Assembly (NCBI RefSeq): GCF_015353075.1
Contig: NZ_CP064187.1
Coordinates: 124,001-188,000, forward strand
DNA from: Rhizobium sp. 007
GTDB lineage: Bacteria > Pseudomonadota > Alphaproteobacteria > Rhizobiales > Rhizobiaceae
Reading direction: 5' to 3'
Length of the DNA: 64,000 bases
This document shows, piece by piece, positions 52,668 to 61,933 of this stretch. Positions within the stretch are counted from its first letter, which is position 1; the number at the start of each line of letters is the position of its first letter. The notes beneath the pieces are model-generated. The model saw only the letters and a list, made by a program, of their open reading frames with translations. It was not told the DNA's origin and searched no databases. Both the position numbers and the translations under genes were made by a program.

Positions 52668-52940
52668 ATGCCGGGCTTCCTTATGATCAAACCCCTACAA
52701 CCTCGATCTTTTCGAGCGGAGGCTTTCATGCGCCCGTCATCCGGTCAGTTCCTTTGTGTCTGTGTTGCCAGCCTTTGTCTCTCTGGCCGTTGCGAAGTCG
52801 GCGGACTTGCAGTGGCGGCCACGCTCACCCTGGTCTTCCTACCGGCCTTCTACGTCGCCGTGAATCACTTCCGGGAGACGGGCGAGCCGGCGACAGATCC
52901 GGGTCCGCTCGCGGCGCCTTTTCTCGCACTCCTGCACTGA
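52668..52940 (+). pseudogene. C-terminal stump of an RND efflux pump
   Basis: A 90-codon frame. From about residue 44 it reads VGGLAVAATLTLVFLPAFYVAVNHFRE, the last transmembrane helix and tail of AcrB/HAE1-type RND transporters. The preceding 43 residues are not homologous and seem to be promoter-proximal sequence joined by deletion. About 1000 residues of the pump are missing. It is therefore a deletion remnant behind an intact operator region. Confidence 0.65.
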
Positions 52941-52952
52941 GGGAGCAGAGCC

Positions 52953-53546
52953 ATGCCGGAGATCCCAACGTCTCTCCTTGACCGCTTTCTTCGATCGGAT
53001 GCCCCGATCTACGCAGCGCCAAGTGAGAACAAGCGCGACTATGTAGACAAGATGCTGCTTGCCGCGTTGCAGGAAGCGCAAGTGACGGCGCGCTCCTATG
53101 ACACAAAAGCGCAGATCGTTGGCGCCGGCTATATCCTGGCGCTCAATCTGGTGCTGCACTTCGGCGATCTCCTGCCGACACGTGCACCGCTCGGCCCCCT
53201 GTTCTACGCCGTGGTCTGGGGTGTCGTCATTCTGCCGATCCTGCAGTTCGGGCACGTGCTCTATCCGAGCCGGACCCGCGCAGAAAAGGAACTGCTCGCA
53301 AAAACGTCCCCTGCTTCCCATCAGCGCGTCTACTATGTCGACCCTGACACTTTCACCGATCTCCAAGATTTCGTCCAACAGGCCCTGAGGTCCGACTGGA
53401 CCTCGGTGCTCGGCGCCGAATTGCTCAAGACATCTCGCGTCAGGATCATCAAGCAATTGCGCTTTCGGCGGGGCCTTATGATGGCCGTCGTGTCTTTCAT
53501 CGTCCTCGGAGGCGAGCAATTTTTTCGAAGCCTCACCATCGCCTGA
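52953..53546 (+). CDS. Three-helix membrane protein resembling the Pycsar effector PycTM (DUF5706-like)
   Basis: A 197-residue protein: an N-terminal amphipathic helix, then ARSYDTKAQIVGAGYILALNLVLHF (TM1, with the D-x-K-A motif), PLFYAVVWGVVILPILQFGHVLYPSR (TM2), a soluble segment DPDTFTDLQDFVQQALRSDW, and ELLKTSRVRIIKQLRFRRGLMMAVVSFIVLGG (TM3). This layout resembles PycTM membrane effectors of cyclic-pyrimidine anti-phage systems. No pyrimidine cyclase gene is adjacent, so a defence role is unproven. A GGGAGC site precedes the ATG. Confidence 0.5.
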   Translation: MPEIPTSLLDRFLRSDAPIYAAPSENKRDYVDKMLLAALQEAQVTARSYDTKAQIVGAGYILALNLVLHFGDLLPTRAPLGPLFYAVVWGVVILPILQFGHVLYPSRTRAEKELLAKTSPASHQRVYYVDPDTFTDLQDFVQQALRSDWTSVLGAELLKTSRVRIIKQLRFRRGLMMAVVSFIVLGGEQFFRSLTIA

Positions 53547-53673
53547 CAAGGAGCGGCAGGCGGGGACGAGCATCTGCGGTGATGGGTCCCCGCGTGGCTC
53601 AGGATCGATGACACGAGCTATGGTGAATTCATCATCTTGCCAAGCATAATGTTACTCCCGAGGGGCATTGCAA

Positions 53674-55443
53674 TCAGAACAGGTCGGCGTCGAGCGCCAT
53701 GATGTCGGAAGCGCCGGCACGGATCGCCGCATCGAGGGCCGCAGTCTGGGGCAGCAGGCGGGCTGCGAAGAAGCGGCCAAGGGCGAGCTTGCGTTGCTTC
53801 AGCGAGGTGGTCGCATCGGCGGATGCTGCAGCCTTTGAAGCCATGCGCACCCACAGCCAACCGAACGAAACGAGCGCGAAAAAGCGCAGGTAGTCGGTGG
53901 CGCTCGCTCCGGCCTCCACCGGATCGCCTCCCTTGGCCAGGAGGTCCTCCGTCAGTTTTTCAAGGCGGACCAGGGCCTCGCCGACGGCGGCCCTCACCGC
54001 ATCCAGTCCTGCCGGCCCCGCGGTGGCCGCCAGCTCCTCTCGGACCAGCGCGAAGAAGCGGCGCGCCACGTCGCCATTTTCCATCGGCAGCTTGCGTCCG
54101 ACGAGATCCATGGCCTGCACGCCATTGGTTCCCTCGTAAATCTGGGTGATGCGTGCATCGCGCACATATTGCTCCATACCCCATTCGCAGATATAGCCAT
54201 GACCGCCGAAGACCTGCTGCGACATGACGGCGATCTCGAAACCGAAATCGGTGAAGGCGGCCTTCACAACCGGCGTCAGCAGGGCGACGAAGCCGTCCGC
54301 CTTGCGGCGCTCTTCCTGGTCCGGATGGCGTGCCGCGATGTCCATCTGCAGAGCGGTCCAGACGGCAAGGGCGCGGCCCGCGTCGGTGAGCGCCCGGCCG
54401 GTAAGTAGCATCTTGCGCACGTCGGCATGTTCGATGATAGGCACGGGGCCGCGGGTACCATCGGCCGAGCGGCCCTGCAGGCGTTCGCGGGCATAGGCGA
54501 CGGCCTTCTGGTTGGCGGCTTCGCCGATGCCGAGACCCTGGATGCCGACGAACAGACGTTCGGCGTTCATCATCGTGAACATGGCGTTGAGGCCACGGCC
54601 GGGTTCGCCGACCAGCCAGCCGATCGCGCCGTCATAGTTCATCACACACGTCGGCTGGGCGTGAATGCCCATCTTGTGCTCCAGCGAGCCGACCGACATA
54701 CGGTTGCGTTCACCAAGCGAGCCTTCGTCGTTGACGAGGAACTTCGGCGAGAGGAACAGGCTGATGCCCTTCACGCCCTTCGGCGCATCGGGAAGGCGTG
54801 CCAGCACCAGATGAACGATGTTGCCGCCGAAATCCTGATCGCCGGAGGAGATGAAAATTTTGGTGCCCTTGAGCGCGTAAGACCCGTCGCCGATCGGCGC
54901 GGCACGGGTGGTGAGCAGTCCGAGGTCGGTGCCGGCCGAGGATTCTGTGAGCGCCATGGCACCCGTCCATTCGCCCGAAATCATCTTCGGCAGGTACTTC
55001 TGCTTCAGTTCATCGCTCCCGTGGTGGGCAATCGCCTCGACCGCGCCGCGGGTGAGGCCCGGGAACAGGCCGAAGGAGAGGTTCGCGGAAGACAGCATCT
55101 CGTCGAGCAGGATCTGCAGCACGCGCGGCAGGCCCTGACCGCCGAAGTCGGGATCGCCCGAGAGCCCGCCCCAGCCGGCCTCGACAAAGGCCTTGTAGGC
55201 ATCGGAGAAGCCTTTTGGCGTCGTCACCAGCCCGTTTTCAAGCCGGCAACCTTCCTCGTCGCCGGGGCGATTGAGCGGTTCGAGCACCTCGGCGCAGAAC
55301 TTGCCGCCTTCCTGGAGAACGCTGGTTGCGAGCTCGGTGTTGACCTCTTCGCAGCCCGGAAGGGCCACCATTTGCGCGTCGAAGTCGAAGACCTCGCCGA
55401 GCAGGAACGTGACATCGTCAACGGGGGGGATATAGCCAACCAT
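53674..55443 (-). CDS. Acyl-CoA dehydrogenase, long FadE-like form
   Basis: A 589-residue FAD enzyme: N-terminal helical domain, GAMALTESSAGTDLGLL, YALKGTKIFISSGDQDFGGNIVHLVLARL, and FGGHGYICEWGMEQYVRDARITQIYEGTNGVQAMDLVGRKL. A C-terminal extension of about 120 residues is typical of this subgroup. It introduces the 2,3-double bond into acyl-CoA and passes electrons to ETF. It follows the FadB-like gene after 20 bp and is the last gene of the cluster. Confidence 0.92.
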   Translation of the reverse strand: MVGYIPPVDDVTFLLGEVFDFDAQMVALPGCEEVNTELATSVLQEGGKFCAEVLEPLNRPGDEEGCRLENGLVTTPKGFSDAYKAFVEAGWGGLSGDPDFGGQGLPRVLQILLDEMLSSANLSFGLFPGLTRGAVEAIAHHGSDELKQKYLPKMISGEWTGAMALTESSAGTDLGLLTTRAAPIGDGSYALKGTKIFISSGDQDFGGNIVHLVLARLPDAPKGVKGISLFLSPKFLVNDEGSLGERNRMSVGSLEHKMGIHAQPTCVMNYDGAIGWLVGEPGRGLNAMFTMMNAERLFVGIQGLGIGEAANQKAVAYARERLQGRSADGTRGPVPIIEHADVRKMLLTGRALTDAGRALAVWTALQMDIAARHPDQEERRKADGFVALLTPVVKAAFTDFGFEIAVMSQQVFGGHGYICEWGMEQYVRDARITQIYEGTNGVQAMDLVGRKLPMENGDVARRFFALVREELAATAGPAGLDAVRAAVGEALVRLEKLTEDLLAKGGDPVEAGASATDYLRFFALVSFGWLWVRMASKAAASADATTSLKQRKLALGRFFAARLLPQTAALDAAIRAGASDIMALDADLF

Positions 55444-55463
55444 GGGATTTCCTTGCCTTTGGT

Positions 55464-57767
55464 TCAGTTGCGCAGCGGCTTGCCAGCCGCCAGCATGTGC
55501 TTGACGCGATCGACAGTTGCCGGCGTTGCGAGCAGTTCAATGAAGGCTTGTCGCTCCAGCGCGATGACCTGGTCTTCGGTAAGCGGCTGCAGCGGATCGG
55601 CGGATGGCCCGCCGGTCAGCACGTTGGCGAGCGCGCGTCCCACTACGCCGTCATGGGCTGTGGCGCGTCCGGCCAGGGCCTCACCGTCGATGATGTTGCC
55701 GATCGCGGAGGCCCCGGAGGATCCCGACGTGACGATCAACGGCTGTTCCGGCGCGACATAGTTTTTCACAAGCGCCAGCGCCTTAGCCTTGGCGTCGGCG
55801 ATCAGTCGACTGCGGTTCATGGTGATGTCGTCCGAGGCCTGCAGGAAGCCGAGGTTGCGGGCCTCGAACGCGCTGGTCGAAACCTTGCCCGGAGCGATCA
55901 GGTTGAAGGCCGCGATCGCCGGAGCCACAGGCCCGCGCAGCGCGGCAGCCGAAGACGAGAGCCGTATCATCATCTCCTTGCAACCGCCCCAACCGGGGAT
56001 GGCGCCGATGCCGGTCTCGACGAGCCCCATCGAAAGCTCGGCATGAGCCTGGATGGCGTCGCAATGGAGCAGCAGTTCGCAGCCGCCGCCGAGCGCCAGG
56101 CCCGATGCTGCCCCGACGACGGGGAAGGGAGCGTACTTGATCGCCTTGAAGGTGCTGTGCCCATGGTCGATGAAAGCGCCCAGCGCCTCGCTGCCACCCT
56201 TTTCAACGGTATCGAGGAACACGCGCAGGTCTGCGCCGACGCCAAAGTTGGGTGAATCGCTGCCGATCACCAGGGCTTTGAAATCGCTGCGGCAGCGTTC
56301 CACCGCCTTGTCGATCGCATCGAGCAGGGCAGGGTTGAAGGTGTTCATCTTGGTGCGGATTTCGAGGCAGGCGACGCCGTCGCCGAGATCCCAGAGGTTC
56401 GCGACCTCCAAGGCTTCCACCGACTTCCTGGCAAGCCGGTGGTCGGAGAGCACCAGCACGCCCTCGCTCTGCGTCACCGGCTCGATGGCACCGTTTGGTA
56501 GCAGGTATGAGCGGCGGCCGTTAACGACCGAATAGAAGCCGCTCGTTTCGGCGGCGAGGGCCAGATAGGGCGGAACCACCAAGCCTCGAGCCTCGAGCCG
56601 TGCCTTCAGCCAGCCGGCGCCGAGGCGGTCGATCAGTTCGAATGGACCCTGTTTCCAGCCGTAACCGGTGCGCATGGCTTCGTCGACGGCGTCCGGCGTG
56701 TCGGCGATGACCGGCGCCAGCGAGGCGGCATAGGCGAGCGACTTCTCCATGACGATGGCGGCATAGCGGCCGCCTGGACCGGGGTGGTTCATCAGCGCGC
56801 GCGGGTCGCCGCCGGAAGCGTCGAGGCTCTCGGAGGATACCGGCCTTTGGGGGCGGTATTCGCCGGTCGCGAGGTCGGTCACCTCGCGCGACTTGCGGTC
56901 CGGCGAAAGGCGCACGAAGCCGCCGCCGCTTTTGCGGCCGAGACGGTTTTCGGCGATCATGCGGGCAACCAGCGGCGGCTCCGCATCATAGTCCCTGACT
57001 GCATCGCCGGCCGGCGTGGCGTTCTGCAGGCTCCGCAGGATGGTCGGCATCAGGTCGATGCCGACGAGATCCAAGAGGCCAAAAATTCCGGTCGAGGGAA
57101 TGCCGAACGGCTTGCCGATGATGGCGTCCGCCTCTTCGACGTCAAGGCCGAGACCTATTGCCTCGTTCTGCGCGACCACCATCCAGTAATTGCCGATGCG
57201 GTTGCCAATGAAGCCGGGGGTGTCCTGGCAGACGACGACGCTCTTGCCGAGCGCGCGGTCGGCGAAGTCGCGGATGGTTGCTGTGACCTCGGGTTTTGTT
57301 GCCTTTCCCGATACCAGCTCCAGGAGCCGCATGATCCGCGGCGGGTTGAAGAAATGGGTGATGAGGAAGTCGGCGGCGAAGCCCTCCGGCAGGCCGTCGG
57401 TCAATGCCTGGAGTGGGATGGTCGAGGTATTGGAGGAGACGATCGAGCCGATCTTCCGCACGCCGTCCACAGCGCGGTAGAGGATTTGTTTGGTCTCCAG
57501 CGTTTCAGCGATCGCCTCGATGATCCAGTCGGCATCGGAAAGGAGCGCCAGACCGTCCGTTGTCGAGCCGGTGCCGATCCGTTGCGAGAAGGCCGGATCC
57601 ATGAAGCCGCCGGTCTTGAGCTGGCGGGCAACGCCGTCGTCTGCGAACTTCTTCTCCATGTCGAGCAGGACGACGTCGAGCCCTGCATTAGCGAGATGGG
57701 CGGCAATGCCCGAGCCCATGACGCCGGCGCCGATGACGGCTGCCTTCTTGATCGTGCTCATGGTCAT
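55464..57767 (-). CDS. FadB/FadJ-like 3-hydroxyacyl-CoA dehydrogenase/enoyl-CoA hydratase fusion
   Basis: A 767-residue bifunctional protein with the dehydrogenase domain first (AAVIGAGVMGSGIAAHLANAGLDVVLLDME, DTPGFIGNRIGNYWM, AMRTGYGWKQGPFELIDRLG) and the hydratase domain in the C-terminal part (KALVIGSDSPNFGVGADLRVFL, AASGLALGGGCELLLHCDAIQAHAELSMGLVETGIGAIPGWGGCKEM). It performs the two middle beta-oxidation steps. The start at 57767 overlaps the thiolase stop as ATGA, after GGAGG. Confidence 0.93.
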   Translation of the reverse strand: MTMSTIKKAAVIGAGVMGSGIAAHLANAGLDVVLLDMEKKFADDGVARQLKTGGFMDPAFSQRIGTGSTTDGLALLSDADWIIEAIAETLETKQILYRAVDGVRKIGSIVSSNTSTIPLQALTDGLPEGFAADFLITHFFNPPRIMRLLELVSGKATKPEVTATIRDFADRALGKSVVVCQDTPGFIGNRIGNYWMVVAQNEAIGLGLDVEEADAIIGKPFGIPSTGIFGLLDLVGIDLMPTILRSLQNATPAGDAVRDYDAEPPLVARMIAENRLGRKSGGGFVRLSPDRKSREVTDLATGEYRPQRPVSSESLDASGGDPRALMNHPGPGGRYAAIVMEKSLAYAASLAPVIADTPDAVDEAMRTGYGWKQGPFELIDRLGAGWLKARLEARGLVVPPYLALAAETSGFYSVVNGRRSYLLPNGAIEPVTQSEGVLVLSDHRLARKSVEALEVANLWDLGDGVACLEIRTKMNTFNPALLDAIDKAVERCRSDFKALVIGSDSPNFGVGADLRVFLDTVEKGGSEALGAFIDHGHSTFKAIKYAPFPVVGAASGLALGGGCELLLHCDAIQAHAELSMGLVETGIGAIPGWGGCKEMMIRLSSSAAALRGPVAPAIAAFNLIAPGKVSTSAFEARNLGFLQASDDITMNRSRLIADAKAKALALVKNYVAPEQPLIVTSGSSGASAIGNIIDGEALAGRATAHDGVVGRALANVLTGGPSADPLQPLTEDQVIALERQAFIELLATPATVDRVKHMLAAGKPLRN

Positions 57768-58885
57768 GCCACCTCCAGAACCATGGCGATGCCCTGACCG
57801 CCTCCGATGCACTGAGTGGCGAGCGCATGACGTCCGCCGTCGCGCTTGAGAAGCTGCGACGCCTTGCCGACGAGGCGCGCGCCGGTCGCGCCCAGCGGAT
57901 GGCCGAGAGCGATGGCGCCGCCGTCACGGTTGAGACGGGTCGGGTCGAGGTCGAGGTCGCGGCAGCAGGCGAGCACCTGCACGGCAAAGGCCTCGTTCAT
58001 TTCAATGACGTCGAGGTCGGCTGAGGAAATGCCGGCACGCTCCAGCGCCTTGCGACTCGCCTCGACCGGGCCGATACCCATGATCTCCGGCGCGCATCCG
58101 GCGATCGCATAGCCGGCAACGCGGGCAAGCGGGGCGAGGTTGTGGCGCTTCACGAAGGCTTCCGAGCAGACGAGCGTGGCGGATGCACCGTCGGTCAGGG
58201 GCGAGGAATTGCCGGCGGTCACGGAGCCGCCTGCCTTGAACGCCGTCTTGAGGCCCGCGAGTTTTTCCGCGTCCGTCGCGCGCGGGCAGCCGTCGGCGGT
58301 TACGTCGCCGACGGCTGCAATCTCGGCGGCCAAACGGCCGTCGGCGCGGGCGGCGAGCGCCTTCTTGTGGCTTTCGAGCGAATAGGCGTCCTGCTCCGCG
58401 CGCGAGATGCCGTAGCGGTCAGCGAGGTTTTCGGCGGTGAGCCCCATGTTGAGGAAGGCGGTGCGCTGCGTGTCGCTCCACCCCGGGTTCGGCATGGGGT
58501 TGAAGCCCATCATCGGCACGCGGCTCATGTTTTCGACGCCGCCGGCAATAAATGCGTCGCCAGCACGCATCGCAATCGCGCCGGCCGCCATCTGGATCGC
58601 CTGCATGGAGGAACCGCACCAGCGGTTGACCGTGGACCCACCGACCGACTGCGGCAGGCCGGCGATCAGAACCGCGCAGCGGGCGATGTTGAGGCCCTGT
58701 TCGCCTTCCGGAAAGGCGCAGCCAAGGTTCACGTCCTCGATTTCTGACGGATCGATGCCGGAGCGGCCGATCAGCGTCTTGATCACACCGGCGACGACGT
58801 CGTCCGGACGTGCACTCGCAAGCGCACCGCGATAGGCGGGCGTGAAGGGGCTGCGCAGGTAGTCGACAATGTAGATTGCGGTCAT
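57764..58885 (-). CDS. Acetyl-CoA acyltransferase (thiolase)
   Basis: A 373-residue thiolase, about 20 shorter than usual. The nucleophile cysteine lies in VNRWCGSSMQAIQMAAGAI, followed by GGVENMSRVPMMGFNP, the MNEAFAVQVLACCRDL box and the C-terminal CIGGGQGIAMVLEVA. It cleaves 3-ketoacyl-CoA in the last beta-oxidation step. It is coupled to the FadB-like gene by a 4-bp overlap; upstream lies a set of gene fragments. Confidence 0.92.
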   Translation of the reverse strand: MTAIYIVDYLRSPFTPAYRGALASARPDDVVAGVIKTLIGRSGIDPSEIEDVNLGCAFPEGEQGLNIARCAVLIAGLPQSVGGSTVNRWCGSSMQAIQMAAGAIAMRAGDAFIAGGVENMSRVPMMGFNPMPNPGWSDTQRTAFLNMGLTAENLADRYGISRAEQDAYSLESHKKALAARADGRLAAEIAAVGDVTADGCPRATDAEKLAGLKTAFKAGGSVTAGNSSPLTDGASATLVCSEAFVKRHNLAPLARVAGYAIAGCAPEIMGIGPVEASRKALERAGISSADLDVIEMNEAFAVQVLACCRDLDLDPTRLNRDGGAIALGHPLGATGARLVGKASQLLKRDGGRHALATQCIGGGQGIAMVLEVA

Positions 58886-58913
58886 GACTCTCTTCCTGTG
58901 CGTGACGGTCTCG

Positions 58914-59309
58914 TCACATGTTGGGATAGTTGGGGCCGCCGCCTTCGGACGGGACCCAGGTGATGTCCTGCGACAGATCCGTGATGTCGCAGGTCTTGCT
59001 TCCCGCGTTGGTCACGAAGCGCGGGCCGGTCCCCACCTGCTCGTCCTCATAGACGTCCGCCGGACAGTAGAGCCGCGCCGGCTCGCCATAAAGCGGCAGG
59101 TTGCGTTCGGGGGGAACGGAGGGATCGTTCAGGCGCAAAATGAACCGGCTGGTCCTCGATGAAGGGGAAATACCGAAAAGCGTCTGCAGCCACATGTCGA
59201 TGCCCCCGAGCCCGACCCCGCGCACCGTGCCGGAGCGCGACCAGAGCGGCTTGACGTTGCGCACCGGCTTCTGGTCGCGGCCTATGGCGGAGGTGCCAGC
59301 CGGCCTCAT
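58914..59309 (-). pseudogene. Broken ETF-ubiquinone oxidoreductase C-terminus
   Basis: A 131-codon frame with ETF-QO C-terminal pieces: KPLWSRSGTVRGVGLGGIDMWLQTLFG, then after loss of about 60 residues LRLNDPSVPPERNLPLYGEPARLYCPADVYE, then FVTNAGSKTCDITDLSQDITWVPSEGGGPNYPNM. Normal proteins read INAQNCVHCKTCDIKDP here; the deletion removes the NCVHC cysteines that bind the 4Fe-4S cluster. About 430 N-terminal residues are also gone. The fragment cannot be functional as an oxidoreductase. Confidence 0.8.
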
Positions 59310-59488
59310 GGGCTTCGATTATCGTCGCTGCGTCCCTTGGCCAGTGCGTCGAAGATGGCGTCAGCCATATCTCTCAACCTTTCCTCCTCCAGTCGACCAC
59401 AGCATTCGTCCTTGGCGCGCAGGATATCGGGCGTTTCCAGCTCGATGTATCCCAGCTTGAACACTCTCGGGGCGAATTGTTTCTGCAT
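59306..59488 (-). pseudogene. Chimeric fragment: VOC N-terminus joined to oxidoreductase piece
   Basis: A 60-codon frame. Residues 1-27 (PRVFKLGYIELETPDILRAKD) look like the start of an extradiol/VOC protein. Residues 33-52 (EERLRDMADAIFDALAKG) look like the C-terminal region of a quinone oxidoreductase. It overlaps the ETF-QO fragment by 4 bp. This seems to be a product of repeated deletions; it is not a recognisable whole gene. Confidence 0.55.
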
Positions 59489-59623
59489 AGTTTGCTTCGT
59501 TCATGTTTGGCGCCCGTCGGGGCACAGGGTTATGGCCATTCGGGCGGCATGGAATGCTGCAGATATTCGCTCCCAAGCAGAAGCCAAGGTAGGCAACGCG
59601 AACTGCGTTTCCGGCAGCGAGGG

Positions 59624-60688
59624 TTAAAACGAATACCCCACTTTGACGGCGGCGCTGACCAGATCGTTGTCCGTGAAAGTTCCGAACGAACCCGAAGCAT
59701 CCCCGAACTGGCGGTAGCTGATGGCGGTGGTTATTTTCACCTGATCCTTCGTGTAGATCGCGCCAAGCGTGGCGCCCCACAAGCCGTCAGTCGCGTCGAG
59801 CGGCCCGTCAGCCGATACGTCAGTTGAGGGCTCGTATGTCAGAGTTGTGAATCCCGACCATTGTTCGCTGAACATGTGCGCTACGCCGAGCGTGTAGGTC
59901 GTCGTGTCGTTGAAGTGGACGAGCGATCCCAAAGGATAGCCCGGCGGATTGATCTTGTGTTCGCTCCAATCGGCCCAGCGAACCGTCGCGAAGAGCAAGG
60001 TGGAAAGACTGATCGGAGCCTGGAGATGAACGTTGACCGATTGCGGGGTCTCGACATCCGTGGTCCCTTGATAGGCGCCTGAGGTGTCGAAATCGTAGTC
60101 GATCGCGGAATTGTATGTGACTGCGACCCGGACATGGCTCTCCGGGATTTCAAAGGCCGCCCCGACCACGTAGCCCGCCGCCCAGGTGTCGTCAAAAGTG
60201 ACGTTGCCAAAACCGGCGGGCACGCCGCCTACGAAAACTGAAACATCGGTGTCGCCGCCCATACGTTGCAGTCTGGGTCCGCCGAAGACACTGAAACGTT
60301 CTGTGAGCTTGTAACGCAGCAAACCTGTGACTGCGATCGATTCAACCTTTCCAGACAGGCCGGACAGCGGCCCGCTATCGTAGTCGAGGCTGCGCCCATA
60401 AGGATTGTCTACGATGACCGCTCCTGAGAATTGTTCGTTGATATCGGCCTTGAAGGCGCCATTGTAGAATGGAACCGTGGGCGCCGTATCCCCCGAAGCA
60501 AACGGGGGGCCGACGGCAATGATCTGCCCCCCCACGTTCGGACTGCCAAGGCCGAGTCCGAATTCGACGTAGCGTCCCGTCTCGAAAAGGGCTTCATTCG
60601 GCTGCCCCAGAAGATCGAAGCCTCCTCCCGTCGCCGGTGTGACGAAAAGACAGCTGAAAAATCCTGTCAACAAATTAATAGTTCTCAT
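59624..60688 (-). CDS. FadL/OmpP1-type outer-membrane hydrophobic-compound transporter
   Basis: A 354-residue outer-membrane beta-barrel: signal peptide MRTINLLTGFFSCLFVTPATG, then GFDLLGQPNEALFETGRYVEFGLGLGSPNVGG and alternating strand patterns, ending in an aromatic residue (VKVGYSF) as outer-membrane barrels do. FadL-type channels admit long-chain fatty acids or aromatic hydrocarbons. GGAGGGAGA fixes the start at 60688. It sits amid CoA-linked catabolic genes and probably imports their substrate. Confidence 0.85.
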   Translation of the reverse strand: MRTINLLTGFFSCLFVTPATGGGFDLLGQPNEALFETGRYVEFGLGLGSPNVGGQIIAVGPPFASGDTAPTVPFYNGAFKADINEQFSGAVIVDNPYGRSLDYDSGPLSGLSGKVESIAVTGLLRYKLTERFSVFGGPRLQRMGGDTDVSVFVGGVPAGFGNVTFDDTWAAGYVVGAAFEIPESHVRVAVTYNSAIDYDFDTSGAYQGTTDVETPQSVNVHLQAPISLSTLLFATVRWADWSEHKINPPGYPLGSLVHFNDTTTYTLGVAHMFSEQWSGFTTLTYEPSTDVSADGPLDATDGLWGATLGAIYTKDQVKITTAISYRQFGDASGSFGTFTDNDLVSAAVKVGYSF

Positions 60689-60895
60689 GCGGGTCTCCCT
60701 CCTCCGAGACGTCTCGCCTTGCCAAAGCCCAAGCAAATGGGCATTTCTCACTTTGCCTGCAGCATCGGCGCCTTGCCTCCAACCAGCTGACCGCTCCAGA
60801 TCAAGGGGCTAGACCAGGAGGCGACCCTCAAGCCCTTCACACCTTCGCCGATCGGGCTGTGGTCGAATGGGTGCGCGTCCTGGTTCCCGCCGAGA

Positions 60896-61852
60896 TCAGG
60901 CGTCCACGACTTCGAGCAACTGCCTGCCAAAATCGACGGCGCGGTCATCGGTGCGCATTTCGGCGCGCAAAATGTCGCCGGGCGCGAGGTAGCGTGTGTG
61001 GGCAGTCGCTTCTTCGACGATCGCATCCTTCCGCTCCGAATCCTTGAAGAGCTTGGTCGTCATAATCCGGGCCAGGGCGGCATTCGCTTGCAGGATCACG
61101 CCGCCCGGCGTCCCGGTCAGGACGAGATCGCCCGCAGACAGGTCCATCAGAGACACAATGTCGTTGAGGCAGGTTTCCGGGCGAAAGACGAAGTCCCGAG
61201 TATGGGCCGACTGCCGCAGTTCGTCGTTCAGCCAGAGACGGATCTCAATTCTGTCGAGCAGATCCGCTACCTCGTCCGCTTCCGGAATGACCAGCCAAGG
61301 ACCACAGGGGCAGAAGGTACGGGCGCTCTTGCCGCGGAACCACTGCAAGAAGGCTTCGCCGAACATGACGTCGCGGGCTGACACGTCGTTACACAAGACG
61401 AGTCCGCCGATGAAATCGCCGAGCGTCTCGCGGGTGACGTGGTCGCCTGCACCTAGCGGTCGCTTCAGGACAAGCCCGAGTTCCACTTCGTAGTCGAGCA
61501 TCTGACATCCTGCCGGCCGGATAACGGGATCGAACGCTCCCGACAGCGAGGAGGCGGCCTTCATGAAGAGCAGATTCTTCTGGCTTGGCGCATGCCCCGA
61601 TTGATGCGCGTGATCTGCATAGTTCAGACCCTGGCAGATGATCTGCGCCGGCGCTGTGACGGGGCTCAGAATGTTTGCAGAGCTGATCGGGAAACGTTCA
61701 GCGCCTGCCAGCGTCCTAAGCTCTGCCGGAGGAAGGCGCAGGATGTCGGCGGTCGAGACGAAGGTGCCCTCGAGCGGCGCGATCTCTTCTCCGTCCAAAA
61801 TTCCCCACAAGGGTTCTCCGCCGATCGTAAATCGGGTCACTTTAACTACCAT
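60896..61852 (-). CDS. Fumarylacetoacetate hydrolase-family protein
   Basis: A 318-residue FAH-fold enzyme: ICQGLNYADHAHQSG, LDYEVELGLVLKRPLGAGDHV (metal glutamates), GGLVLCNDVSARDVMFGE (metal aspartate), and LMDLSAGDLVLTGTPGGVILQA. Relatives hydrolyse acylpyruvates or C-C bonds of ring-cleavage products. The start at 61852 follows AAAGGAAA. Two VOC genes lie upstream, so it probably hydrolyses a product of extradiol ring cleavage. Confidence 0.88.
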   Translation of the reverse strand: MVVKVTRFTIGGEPLWGILDGEEIAPLEGTFVSTADILRLPPAELRTLAGAERFPISSANILSPVTAPAQIICQGLNYADHAHQSGHAPSQKNLLFMKAASSLSGAFDPVIRPAGCQMLDYEVELGLVLKRPLGAGDHVTRETLGDFIGGLVLCNDVSARDVMFGEAFLQWFRGKSARTFCPCGPWLVIPEADEVADLLDRIEIRLWLNDELRQSAHTRDFVFRPETCLNDIVSLMDLSAGDLVLTGTPGGVILQANAALARIMTTKLFKDSERKDAIVEEATAHTRYLAPGDILRAEMRTDDRAVDFGRQLLEVVDA

Positions 61853-61933
61853 TTCATTTCCTTTCTTTGGAGGGGCCGCTTCGAAAGCGGCTCGAATGTC
61901 GGCTCGCACCGCCATTTGAAGGTCGGAGCGGGG

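Noticed and set aside
60748..60895. Open minus-strand sequence after the FAH-family gene ending in QLVGGKAPMLQAK
   Set aside because: It reads like a possible C-terminal remnant, but it has no start and I could not match it to a family.
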